Both the position numbers and the translations under genes were made by a program. From Deltaproteobacteria bacterium (GTDB lineage: Bacteria; Desulfobacterota; DSM-4660; Desulfatiglandales; Desulfatiglandaceae), in the NCBI GenBank assembly GCA_029932035.1, contig JAOZQV010000171.1:1-7885 (forward strand): a stretch of 7,885 bases of DNA, written 5' to 3'. The first letter of the stretch is position 1; every line of letters begins with the position of its first letter. The notes under the pieces are model-generated. The model made no database searches. It was not told the DNA's origin and saw only the letters and a program-made list of their open reading frames with translations. Positions 1 to 6,995 of the stretch are shown piece by piece.

Positions 1-55
1 CTTTTACTCCCCTTTTACTCTCGGAATGTCTACGTGTGTCCATGTGTGTCCGCGG

Positions 56-436
56 CTAAACAAAGGTTGCCGGTTTACCGTGGAATTTATCTGCCAGAAC
101 TCTTATGTGGTGAAGATTCAACGGTCTTTTCTCATTGAGTATCTCCGAAACTGTAGATTTCCCCCCAAGGATCCCAACCAAGTCTCTTTGCCTGAGGTCA
201 TTTTGTTCCATCAGGAACTTCAGGATTTCCACGCCTTGTTTCTTCTCCACCGGAAACCTCTCTTTCTCATAGTGTTCAATCAGGATTACAAGTGTTTCTG
301 CATAATCTGCAAGGGGACCTGTTTCTTTATCAAAAACAGTCTCCATAGACCTGAGTGCCTTTTCGTAATCATTATGAGTTTTTATGACTCTTAGGGGATA
401 CAACTCCTTAAAATCCATCCGATCTACGGCAGGCAT
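56..436 (-). CDS. higA: HigA-type antitoxin, XRE-family helix-turn-helix protein
   Basis: This 126-residue protein has the two-part layout of HigA antitoxins: an acidic helical N-terminal half (about residues 8-66) and a C-terminal helix-turn-helix domain (about 70-120). The DNA-binding part contains LMEQNDLRQRDL, then GGKSTVSEILNEKRPL, then IRVLADKF, which follows the family pattern closely. Such proteins neutralise an mRNA-cleaving HigB toxin encoded just upstream and repress their own promoter; that is family knowledge. The ATG is preceded by AAGGAGG at 7-base spacing, so the start is well supported. The stop is TAG. The start codon overlaps the end of a toxin-like reading frame by 13 bases (ATG at 436, toxin TAG ending at 424), the usual higB-higA arrangement. 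The toxin itself appears truncated, so this looks like an orphaned antitoxin. Identification as HigA-like is firm; activity is inferred. Confidence 0.85.
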   Translation of the reverse strand: MPAVDRMDFKELYPLRVIKTHNDYEKALRSMETVFDKETGPLADYAETLVILIEHYEKERFPVEKKQGVEILKFLMEQNDLRQRDLVGILGGKSTVSEILNEKRPLNLHHIRVLADKFHGKPATFV

Positions 437-522
437 TTTGAGTCCTCCTTCAGATTGAGTTTCTCATATTCGTCATGGGGTAACACATACTTTATCCACA
501 TCCTGTGGTCTTGTTTATGATT
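424..522 (-). pseudogene. C-terminal remnant of a HigB/RelE-like toxin
   Basis: The frame ending in TAG at 426-424 encodes a peptide containing MWIKYVLPHDEYEKLNL. This resembles the C-terminal beta strand and H-x-E-Y-[DE]-K signature of HigB_toxin proteins, in which a threonine usually precedes the histidine. A full toxin needs about 90-110 codons, but the stop codon of the neighbouring oxidoreductase lies only about 70 bases upstream, and the bases in between resemble an intergenic repeat, not toxin sequence. The nuclease core is therefore missing. The antitoxin's ribosome binding site lies inside this remnant. The limits are approximate: only the segment from about 520 to 424 looks toxin-like, although the frame stays open further upstream. 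The family assignment rests on a short match and on position next to higA. Confidence 0.55.
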
Positions 523-540
523 TAAAAATAGATTCTTGTT

Positions 541-556
541 TATCCTGTTATCCTGT
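541..556. repeat. Tandem TATCCTGT pair in a dispersed-repeat-like intergenic segment
   Basis: Two head-to-tail copies of TATCCTGT (541-548 and 549-556) sit in an A/T-rich stretch with flanking CTTGTT and CTAAAAAAA. From memory, segments with repeated ATCCTGT units followed by CTAAAA recur between genes in many deltaproteobacterial and other environmental genomes; no search was possible here. It sits exactly where the N-terminal coding part of the toxin would be expected. Confidence 0.45.
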
Positions 557-589
557 CTAAAAAAAGAGATGCCTGAATAGTAGCAAAAA

Positions 590-2620
590 TTAATCCAAGG
601 AGGGCTCTACTTCCACCAGATTACAGTGGAAGGCACAACTTTGTCCCATGTCGGTAAGACGCTGGCTGGTCAACTGATTGACCCCGCGGTTGTTTGGCAT
701 GAAACGGGGCCAGTAAAGACCCTCGATGATTGTTAAACCGGGCGCTGTGTCCTCTGTCAAGCGAGCAGAGAGATGGCAATCTCCGCGGTCGTTGAAAACC
801 CGCACCCTCATTTTTTCCTCTACACCTCGCGTGGCGGCATCTTCAGGGTGGATCATGATTACGGGTTCACCGGCCTGTGTGCGAAGATATTCGATTTCGC
901 TAAAAGTTGAGTTGAGGAACTGACGCCGGGGCGGGGTGATCAGTTGCAGATGAAACCGGCCCTCTCCCTCCTCGTCTGCGCTTGGTTCTCCGTTAGGCAG
1001 CGGGTCCAGCCCCTGGTCCGCCATGGTCCGGGAATAGAACTCGATCTTGCCGGAAGGTGTGCCAAACCCTTTCGAGAATATATCCTCCTCTACATTGAGG
1101 CGAATAGGCCGGCCCTCCTGCAAGTCACTTAGTGTGATGCCCTCTAAGTAAGGCGAATCTGATGCGAGAAGATTCCGAATACGCTCTTCCTCTGTTTCGT
1201 AAAAACAATCCTCGGTAAAGGCGAACCGGTTAGCGAGGTCGTTGAAAATGGCTAAGGTTGAGCGGGTTTCACCCATAGCTTCAATAACCGGACGCGCCAT
1301 CTGGAGGTAGTAATGTCCGTAGCTTCTATAAAGATCTGTGGATTCGAGAAATGTGGTCGAGGGTAGAATAATGTCGGCATACATTGCTGTTTCGGTCATA
1401 AGATGTTCGTGTACCACTACGAATAAATCCTCACGCTCAAGACCAGCGAGAACCCGCGCTGAATCGGGCGCCACCACTGCCGGGTTGCTGTGGTACACGT
1501 GGAGGGCCTTTACCGGAGGGTCATCAAGTGCAGTCAGGGCATGACCCAACTGGACCATGTTAATGCTCCTTACTCCTGAGGGAGCCAGATCCTCACGCGT
1601 AACCGAGTTCATGTTGAATGCATAAGCCGCAGAGGTGGACCTGGTAATGCCCCCACCTCTTTTTTGGGTGGCCCCAATCAGTCCGGGCAGCAAGGCAATG
1701 GTTCTCATGGCCATACCGCCTTTAAGCTGGCGGGACGGGCCCCAGCCTGTCCGTATGTACGGGGCATTCGCCTTCCCGTATGCCCGTGCCAGCCACTCTA
1801 TTTCAGCAGCGGGGACGCCCGTGATTTTCTCGACGCGGGGAAGGGGATAGACGTTCACCCGCTCGGCTAATTGCTCAAAACCGATCGTGTGTCTGCCAAT
1901 GAATTCCTTATCAATCAAACCTTCTTTGATGATGACGTGCATCATGCCCAGGGCCAGAGCCGCGTCTGTGCCGGGTTTAAGCTGCAGGTGGCGGTCTGCC
2001 TCTCTCGCAGTACGGTTCTTATAGGGATCTATGACAACAATGGAGGCGCCTCGTCGACGAGCCTCCAAGAAAAAGGGCCATGCATGCATATTGGTGACGA
2101 CGGTATTGCTGCCCCAGATGATAATCAGATCCGAATCAACGGTGGTTTCGATATCTGTAGTGGGAATGTTTCCCATGCTTGCAGCGAAACCCGCCTCCGC
2201 GGCAGCACTGCAGATGGTTCTCAACAGCTTGGAAGCCCCTAATTTGTGGAAAAAGGGGTGACCTGCGTGGAACTGGACAACACCCATGGTCCCTGCATAG
2301 GAATAGGGGAGTATGGCCTCGCCACCTGATTCACAGATTTGCCTGTATTGGTGGACAATTTCGTCTAAGGCCTGATCCCAGGTGATGCGCTCGAACTTGC
2401 CTGCGCCCTTAGCGCCCACCCGTTTCAACGGATGCAGGACCCGTAGTGGTGAGTAGATACGCTCAGGATAATGCCTGGCCTTCACGCATATGGCTCCACG
2501 GGTGAAAGGATGTTCAGGATCTCCTTTGACTGAGAGCACATGGCCATCTGCGACCCCCACAAGGAGTCCGCAGGCGTCGGGACAGTCGTGGGGGCAAACT
2601 GAGCGCTTGTATTCGATCAT
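590..2620 (-). CDS. Molybdopterin oxidoreductase (DMSO reductase superfamily), second of two in the operon
   Basis: This 676-residue protein is a cytoplasmic-type member of the bis-molybdopterin (Mo or W) family. The N-terminal [4Fe-4S] domain has C9-x3-C13-x3-C17-x27-C45, with Lys47 in the usual C-x-K position. The catalytic domain follows, and the C-terminal molybdopterin-dinucleotide-binding domain spans about residues 555-676. The metal ligand most likely lies in TICSAAAEAG; Cys137 or Ser138 are the candidates. No twin-arginine signal is present. An ATG at 2641 adds seven residues but has no ribosome binding site. The ATG at 2620 is preceded by GAGGGGAT and overlaps the upstream stop as ATGA, so I chose it; this implies coupling to the preceding gene. 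The stop is TAA. Relatives are usually annotated as formate dehydrogenase-, thiosulfate reductase- or BisC-like, but nothing here fixes the substrate. Together with the preceding paralogue it may form a complex, or the two may act in successive steps. Confidence 0.9.
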   Translation of the reverse strand: MIEYKRSVCPHDCPDACGLLVGVADGHVLSVKGDPEHPFTRGAICVKARHYPERIYSPLRVLHPLKRVGAKGAGKFERITWDQALDEIVHQYRQICESGGEAILPYSYAGTMGVVQFHAGHPFFHKLGASKLLRTICSAAAEAGFAASMGNIPTTDIETTVDSDLIIIWGSNTVVTNMHAWPFFLEARRRGASIVVIDPYKNRTAREADRHLQLKPGTDAALALGMMHVIIKEGLIDKEFIGRHTIGFEQLAERVNVYPLPRVEKITGVPAAEIEWLARAYGKANAPYIRTGWGPSRQLKGGMAMRTIALLPGLIGATQKRGGGITRSTSAAYAFNMNSVTREDLAPSGVRSINMVQLGHALTALDDPPVKALHVYHSNPAVVAPDSARVLAGLEREDLFVVVHEHLMTETAMYADIILPSTTFLESTDLYRSYGHYYLQMARPVIEAMGETRSTLAIFNDLANRFAFTEDCFYETEEERIRNLLASDSPYLEGITLSDLQEGRPIRLNVEEDIFSKGFGTPSGKIEFYSRTMADQGLDPLPNGEPSADEEGEGRFHLQLITPPRRQFLNSTFSEIEYLRTQAGEPVIMIHPEDAATRGVEEKMRVRVFNDRGDCHLSARLTEDTAPGLTIIEGLYWPRFMPNNRGVNQLTSQRLTDMGQSCAFHCNLVEVEPSLD

Positions 2621-4884
2621 GAGATCCCCTCGACCCTGCATCGAATATATCGGTGATAGGGGGTTCCTGCTATCCGATCCCGGTGGGTGTTTTTGGCCAA
2701 TCGGTTGGCGTTGGCCCCGTATGTTTTTCCTTGAAAAACCAGACCGAACCCGTGCGGTATCATAATGTAGCCCGGTCTGGTCGAGTTTGTAACCTGGAGT
2801 TCAAGGGTTTCTTCACCAGCCTCGGTGGTTACCTTTACCATCTGGCCGTCTTTGAAACCGAGTTTTTCTGCGTCCTTCGGGTGCATGATGGCCGTGCAGG
2901 CCCTTTTTCCTTTGTTCCAGGCAGGATCCCGCATCTGTGTATTGGCGTTGTAGTCCATGTGCCGGCCGGAGGACATGATGAATGGGTACTCTTCCTCACC
3001 CTCTTTGAGTTTTTCTGCTTCTATAGCCGGATCGATCTCTTGAATCCAGTCTGTCATTTCGGGGACATTCAGGTCGATTCGCCCGTCCTCTGTGGCGAGG
3101 GCCTGGAAATGGTCCCATCCTTCGATGTCAACTTCGCCAACGCAAATACCTTCAGGATGTTGCAGGATAGACTGGAAGATCTCTTCTCCAAGACCGGGCC
3201 CGGGATGAAAACCCGCCCGTGCCGCCAAGTCATGGCCTGCGGGCGGCAGGCTTTGCAGAGCCCCCCAAAAAGAAGCTAATTGGGCAGATCCCAATTTTTT
3301 CCCTAATGTTTTGCCAAGAACGTATGGCATACTTTTGCCGGCCCTGGGATTAGACTTCAAATATTTAAGCAAAGCCATTCCAAACCTTAATCGGTCCCCT
3401 TCATAAGCCGTATTATAAAGGGAATCCGGTATTTCAGGAACTAATCCCAAGCGATCAGCTAACCGCAGGAATATCTCACCGGCTTCCATCTGCTTCCCCT
3501 CCGGTTCCAGCACAGGATGGCGCACCTGCATGAAGATCTTCGGAAAACCCCCGGCCCAAAGGACAAGACCTGCGTCCCACGATTCATAGGCGGATAAGGC
3601 GGGGAGCACATAATCAGAAAGAGCAGCCGTTTCGGTCATGGCCACGTCAATGGTTACGAGCAGATCCAGTCGTTTAAAGGCATTTTCATAGGCAGAGGTG
3701 TCGGCAAAAGACCTCAGCGGATTGGCGCCGCTCACTATTACCGTGCGAAGTCTGTCCGGATTGTCTGATATAATCTCCTCGGGCATCACATTGGGGGGAT
3801 ACACCCTGGTTATACCCGGATAATCGGTAACAACGGTGCGCCAGTACCGGGATTCCCGTTCATCAGTGTCTGCGGTTCTCCTTCGTACTCCGCCACGCAA
3901 ACTAACTGGAAAGATATTTCCCCCTTCAACACCGATTCGTCCACACACAGCCCTGAGAACTGTTTCAAGATAAGAGATGAGTGTGCTGTGCCGGTTCATG
4001 AGAACCCCAAGATCGCTGTGATGAGAGGACTTTCGGGTAGTAAACAGATGGCAGACCTCTCTCACCTTGTCATAATCTAATTCACAAACCTCTATGGCTG
4101 CTTTTGCATCAAAATCAATGAAAAAAGGCCGGATGCTTTCAAAGCCGCTGACATGTTTTTCCATGTATTCCTGGTCGTGCCAACCTTCATTCAGGATGAT
4201 GGAGATCATGGCCCGGTACAAGAGGGCATCCGTACCCGGTCTGATGGGCAGATGAATATCAGCTATTTTGGCGGTTTCCGAAACGCGCGGATCCACGACC
4301 ACAAGCAGCTTGTCAGGGTCTTTGCCAAATTTGCTGAGCACACGGCGCGCCTGAGGTGTATGATGGCTCATCATCGGGTTCCACCCAAAAACCAGGAGCA
4401 TATCGGTTTTATCAAGGTGCGGTGTGGCGTGAAGGCTTTGGTTGCCATAGGTCTTTCCATCGGCCCAATACCTGCCGGTCAGCTCTTGGGCCAGGGCGTT
4501 ATAAAAGTATTGCGAACCCAAACCCCGGAGCAGGTTAACGGCAAACATACCCTGCAATGCGCAACCGATTGAACCGCCCCCCATCAGGGCAAAGGAACGC
4601 GGTCCGTGCTGGCCCGTCAGGGCAGAAAGTTTTTCGGCGATCTCGTCAAGGGCCTGGTCCCAGGATACTCTCTCAAAGGTGTCTCCGATCTTCTTCAGGG
4701 GATGCATGAGCCGGTCGGCATGGTGCTGGTGGTGCTTGATGTTCAACCCCTTACGGCAGGCATAGCCCTCGCTGAGAGGATTATCTTTATCCCCGCGAAC
4801 TCTAACTATACGATTGTTCTCGACTCGAACCTCAAGCCCACAGAGATTCGCTCACAATATACAGGTTGTTTTTTTCCAATCCAT
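2617..4884 (-). CDS. Predicted selenocysteine-containing molybdopterin oxidoreductase (UGA recoded at codon 11)
   Basis: Read from the ATG at 4884 this is a 755-residue DMSO-reductase-superfamily protein, with one in-frame TGA at codon 11 (4854-4852). Residues 1-50 form the [4Fe-4S] domain: C8-x2-U11-x3-C15-x27-C43 followed by Lys45, with conserved CGLEVRVEN, VRVRGDKDNPLSEG and YACRKGLN. The molybdopterin domain follows (VFGWNP at 165-170, VDPR at 197-200, PGTDALL at 216-222), and the dinucleotide-binding domain lies at about 634-755. Coding similarity runs unbroken on both sides of the TGA, and a SECIS-like hairpin follows it. The ATG has GGTGAGG upstream and overlaps the previous stop as TAATG. 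A TTG at 4746 would give a 709-residue protein without the cluster domain and has no ribosome binding site. The region expected to hold the metal ligand (about 124-142, with NALAQELTG) has no Cys, Sec, Ser or Asp between Ser124 and Asp142; Glu134 is the only acidic residue there. The alternative is a nonsense-mutated Cys codon. Substrate unknown; cytoplasmic. Confidence 0.85.
4818..4846 (-). promoter_or_regulatory. Bacterial SECIS-like hairpin downstream of the UGA
   Basis: On the minus strand, bases 14-20 after the UGA (GGCUUGA, 4838-4832) pair with bases 24-30 (UCGAGUC, 4828-4822) through seven pairs, two of them G-U, around a GGU loop. If the top A-U pair opens, the loop is AGGUU. Below a four-base bulge (UGUG, 4842-4839), U-CUC (4846-4843) pairs with GAG-A (4821-4818). 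In E. coli fdhF the SelB-binding hairpin has an AGGUCU loop, begins 17 bases after the UGA and carries a bulge in its stem. Here the AGGUU loop begins 19 bases after the UGA. The structure was folded by hand and no energy was computed. It also encodes protein, as bacterial SECIS elements do. Confidence 0.75.
4852..4854 (-). other. In-frame UGA, predicted selenocysteine codon
   Basis: The TGA lies in TGT-ATA-TTG-TGA-GCG, that is C-I-L-[U]-A-N-L-C. The family expects a cysteine codon here, as second ligand of the N-terminal iron-sulfur cluster. TGA also serves as an ordinary stop in the window (2619-2617, in the ATGA overlap), so this is not a wholesale code change. Sec replacing Cys at a conserved Cys position, with a hairpin directly downstream, is the classic selenoprotein signature. 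Confidence 0.8.
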
Positions 4885-5786
4885 TATCTTTGCCTCACCA
4901 TCTCATCGATAATATTCTTGACTGATTTTATCTCCGTAATTGAGGCGCTGACCTGACCGCCTCCGGCGGGAAAGAGATCAAAATTCCCGGAATGCCAGGC
5001 CTCACCCATGTTCATCATGCTATACTCCTTGGAAAGGTCGATGCTGGAGTCGTTCATCAGCTCTGCCAGGCGGGGATTGATGATAGCCCGCACGCCCATG
5101 CCACCGAGAGGGAGCAGGGTGGTGCCCCCGTCAGGGCAGTTTAAGATCGCTTCCTTCCAGGCCTGTGTGGCCGGGCTTTCCGTTGATGACAAAAAGCGGG
5201 TACCGATCTGGACTCCCTGGGCGCCTAAGGCTAAGGAGGCTCGATAGCCGCGGGAATCAGCAATGCCTCCGGCCGCCACGACGGGCACCTCCACATGATC
5301 GCAGACCAGGGGAATGAGGACCATGTTGGACGATTCAGGATTCATAGTCCGAAGCCCACCCGACTCGCACCCGGAAACAACCAGACCGTCCGCTCCTCCA
5401 TCGACAGCCTTCACGGCGAAGGAGAAATCCAAAGCAACGTGCAGACCTTTCATCCCTAACTCATGGATCTTGGGGTAGATCTTTTTTGGGGAACCGGCCG
5501 AAGTCGTCACGGTCTTAACCCCGGCCTCTGTTAGAATCTCAAGGATCTGCTCATTGGCAGGGTTCATTGCGATCATCAAGTTGGCCCCAAAGGGTTTGTC
5601 TGTCAGTTGGCGGATATCGGCAATCATTTTTTTGATCTCATCCAGGTCTGTCGTGAACCCCAAGGCTAACATGCCGAAACCACCGGCCTCGCACACAGCA
5701 GCCACCATATCAGGGCTGTTCAGCTTACCGATGGGTCCCTGAATGATGGGGTATTTGCTTCCTAAGATATTTAATAGCTCGGACAT
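4884..5786 (-). CDS. FMN-dependent NAD(P)H oxidoreductase, nitronate monooxygenase/FabK superfamily
   Basis: This 300-residue protein has the TIM-barrel signature of the nitronate monooxygenase (2-nitropropane dioxygenase) and FabK enoyl reductase superfamily: YPIIQGPIG at 12-20, AGGFGML at 34-40, VKTVTTSAG at 90-98, GADGLVVSGCESGG at 131-144, AAGGIADSRG at 171-180, and LGAQGVQIGTRFL at 187-199, the last two forming the FMN phosphate site. In characterised members a catalytic histidine follows the E-[AS]-G-G motif; here that position is Leu145, so typical nitronate oxidation or FabK chemistry is doubtful. The start is secure: AAGGAGG lies seven bases before the ATG. The stop TAA overlaps the next gene's ATG (TAATG). 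It follows the ferredoxin gene by 32 bases. A role passing electrons between a pyridine nucleotide or an organic substrate and the ferredoxin and molybdoenzymes is inferred from operon context only. Confidence 0.88.
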   Translation of the reverse strand: MSELLNILGSKYPIIQGPIGKLNSPDMVAAVCEAGGFGMLALGFTTDLDEIKKMIADIRQLTDKPFGANLMIAMNPANEQILEILTEAGVKTVTTSAGSPKKIYPKIHELGMKGLHVALDFSFAVKAVDGGADGLVVSGCESGGLRTMNPESSNMVLIPLVCDHVEVPVVAAGGIADSRGYRASLALGAQGVQIGTRFLSSTESPATQAWKEAILNCPDGGTTLLPLGGMGVRAIINPRLAELMNDSSIDLSKEYSMMNMGEAWHSGNFDLFPAGGGQVSASITEIKSVKNIIDEMVRQR

Positions 5787-5818
5787 TTAAAACCTCCTTG
5801 TTAAAGTGTTTGTAACCG

Positions 5819-6940
5819 TTATCCACCCGCAGCTTTTTTATCAGCATACCAGCGCTCCATCCACGCCCTCGCATCCTTGGGCGGATCATAGGTATCTTCC
5901 TTACGTTCCAGGATAAGGGATTGGGTTGGGCACTTGTACACGCATACGCCGCAACCGATGCATTTGTCAGGGTCCAACACAGCAACCTTTCCCTTCTTGT
6001 TGCTCGCCTCCGGGGAATCCTCTAATCTGAGGGCCTCCATGGGGCAGCGTTCCACGCACAAACCGCAGGCCTTGCAGGTTTCAGGCGTTGTGCTCAACCG
6101 ATAATTGGATATATCATGGCTCTTGTCGTGTTTAAGGACATGATACGCCTCAAAAAAGAGACAGCAGCACGTGCAGCAGTTACATATGGTGTCCGCCCCC
6201 TCCTGCCAGTTGGAGATGGCATGGACCAGGCCGGATTCAGCCGCCTGTTTGAGGATTTCCCTCGTCTCTTCATGGGTGATTTCCCGGCCCAGACCATTTT
6301 CCACGATGTAATGCCCGAGCCGGCCAAAGTGGAGACAGACCTCTAAAGGATGGTCGCAGACCTTCGAATCGGGATCGAGGAGTTTTCTCTGGCGGCATGG
6401 GCAGAAGGAAACCGTGCAGTAGTCCTGGGAATCCACGAACTTAACCACATCTTCGTATGGAAGAATCCTGCGGGGGTCTTCAACCGTCTTGTCTATCGGT
6501 ATGGTTCGAAGACCCTTGGTATGGGCCTCCCTGAACTGGTCCATAAAGCCATCATAAAAGTATTTGTTGAGCGGTTTGGTCGTCGCTTTTGAGGCTTCAT
6601 CCGGTTTTTCCGACCAGTACGGTCCACGCATAAAGACGAAAAAGGAATCATTCAGACTGTAGCGGATGGTACCCCTTTTTTCACTCCGCCAGACAACCGC
6701 CTTGCGCGCTAAGGCATCCAGTCTGGGGGCCAGCTCCTCAGGGGCCATCCCTTTCGTCTCGGCTAATTCCTCAAGGCTTCGGCCCGAAAAGGGGATGCCG
6801 GTCAGAAGCGCCGCCTCTTCAGGGTTGTAGAAGGACTGGATGGTCGGCATCAGGTGTTCGGACTCGGGAAGCCCCCACCAGGCCTTTCTCAGCCAATCGA
6901 TTAATTCCTGGTAAATCTCTTTGTCTGATCTGTCAGGCAT
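5819..6940 (-). CDS. Ferredoxin-like protein with winged-helix-like N-terminus and cysteine-rich core
   Basis: This 373-residue protein has three parts. Residues about 32-105 look like a small helical, winged-helix-like segment (TGIPFSGRSLEELAETKGM, then a basic RSEKRGTIRYSL hairpin). A central cysteine-rich region carries Cys175, 180, 182, 195 and 202, then an unusual cluster N-C-C-T-C-C-C (Cys253, 255, 256, 258, 259, 260). The C-terminus holds two classic [4Fe-4S] motifs, C289-x2-C292-x2-C295-x3-C299-P and C327-x2-C330-x2-C333-x3-C337-P. Two ferredoxin clusters imply an electron carrier for the neighbouring redox enzymes; the central cysteines may bind a further centre, which is inference. 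I recall such proteins as common but uncharacterised in sulfate reducers. The start at 6940 has GGAGGGG five bases upstream. The ATG at 6952, four codons earlier, has no ribosome binding site. No signal peptide or membrane segment is seen. Confidence 0.85.
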   Translation of the reverse strand: MPDRSDKEIYQELIDWLRKAWWGLPESEHLMPTIQSFYNPEEAALLTGIPFSGRSLEELAETKGMAPEELAPRLDALARKAVVWRSEKRGTIRYSLNDSFFVFMRGPYWSEKPDEASKATTKPLNKYFYDGFMDQFREAHTKGLRTIPIDKTVEDPRRILPYEDVVKFVDSQDYCTVSFCPCRQRKLLDPDSKVCDHPLEVCLHFGRLGHYIVENGLGREITHEETREILKQAAESGLVHAISNWQEGADTICNCCTCCCLFFEAYHVLKHDKSHDISNYRLSTTPETCKACGLCVERCPMEALRLEDSPEASNKKGKVAVLDPDKCIGCGVCVYKCPTQSLILERKEDTYDPPKDARAWMERWYADKKAAGG

Positions 6941-6956
6941 ATACCCCTCCATTGAG

Positions 6957-6966
6957 TTGTATGCAA
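6957..6966. promoter_or_regulatory. Candidate MarR operator TTGTATGCAA
   Basis: TTGTATGCAA is a near-perfect 10-base palindrome (one mismatched pair) lying just after the predicted -10 box and over the expected start of transcription of the ferredoxin gene. A related GTATAC-centred near-palindrome occupies the same relative position at the marR promoter. Binding by the neighbouring MarR protein is inferred. Confidence 0.35.
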
Positions 6967-6995
6967 ATTATAACACCATTACCCTCGGATGTCTT
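6967..6995 (-). promoter_or_regulatory. Predicted internal sigma-70 promoter before the ferredoxin gene
   Basis: On the minus strand AAGACA (6995-6990) is separated by 17 bases from a perfect TATAAT (6972-6967), which is also preceded by TG at the extended -10 position (TGTTATAAT). Transcription would begin near 6960, about 20 bases before the ATG at 6940. It overlaps the last codons of marR, so the structural genes could be transcribed separately from the regulator. Sequence match only. Confidence 0.5.

Noticed and set aside
1..55. Short direct repeats (CTTTTACTC at 1-9 and 12-20; GTGTGTCC at 34-41 and 44-51)
   Set aside because: Two imperfect low-complexity pairs without spacers of constant size or a coding or regulatory context; not a CRISPR and too short to interpret.
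555..590. Rho-independent terminator after the operon
   Set aside because: A T-run is present on the minus strand, but no convincing GC-rich stem precedes it; only a three-base-pair stem was found.
2621..2641. Seven-residue extension of the second molybdopterin enzyme from the ATG at 2641
   Set aside because: No ribosome binding site. The ATG at 2620 has GAGGGGAT and an ATGA overlap with the previous stop.
2653..3279. 208-residue plus-strand reading frame
   Set aside because: It is antisense to the well-supported molybdopterin gene and shows no recognisable motif, so I treat it as a shadow frame.
2617..4746. Molybdopterin oxidoreductase starting at the TTG at 4746
   Set aside because: It would lack the N-terminal Fe-S domain, has no ribosome binding site, and conserved coding sequence continues upstream in frame to an ATG at 4884.
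6941..6952. Start of the ferredoxin gene at 6952
   Set aside because: The GGAGGGG ribosome binding site lies downstream of this ATG and serves the one at 6940.
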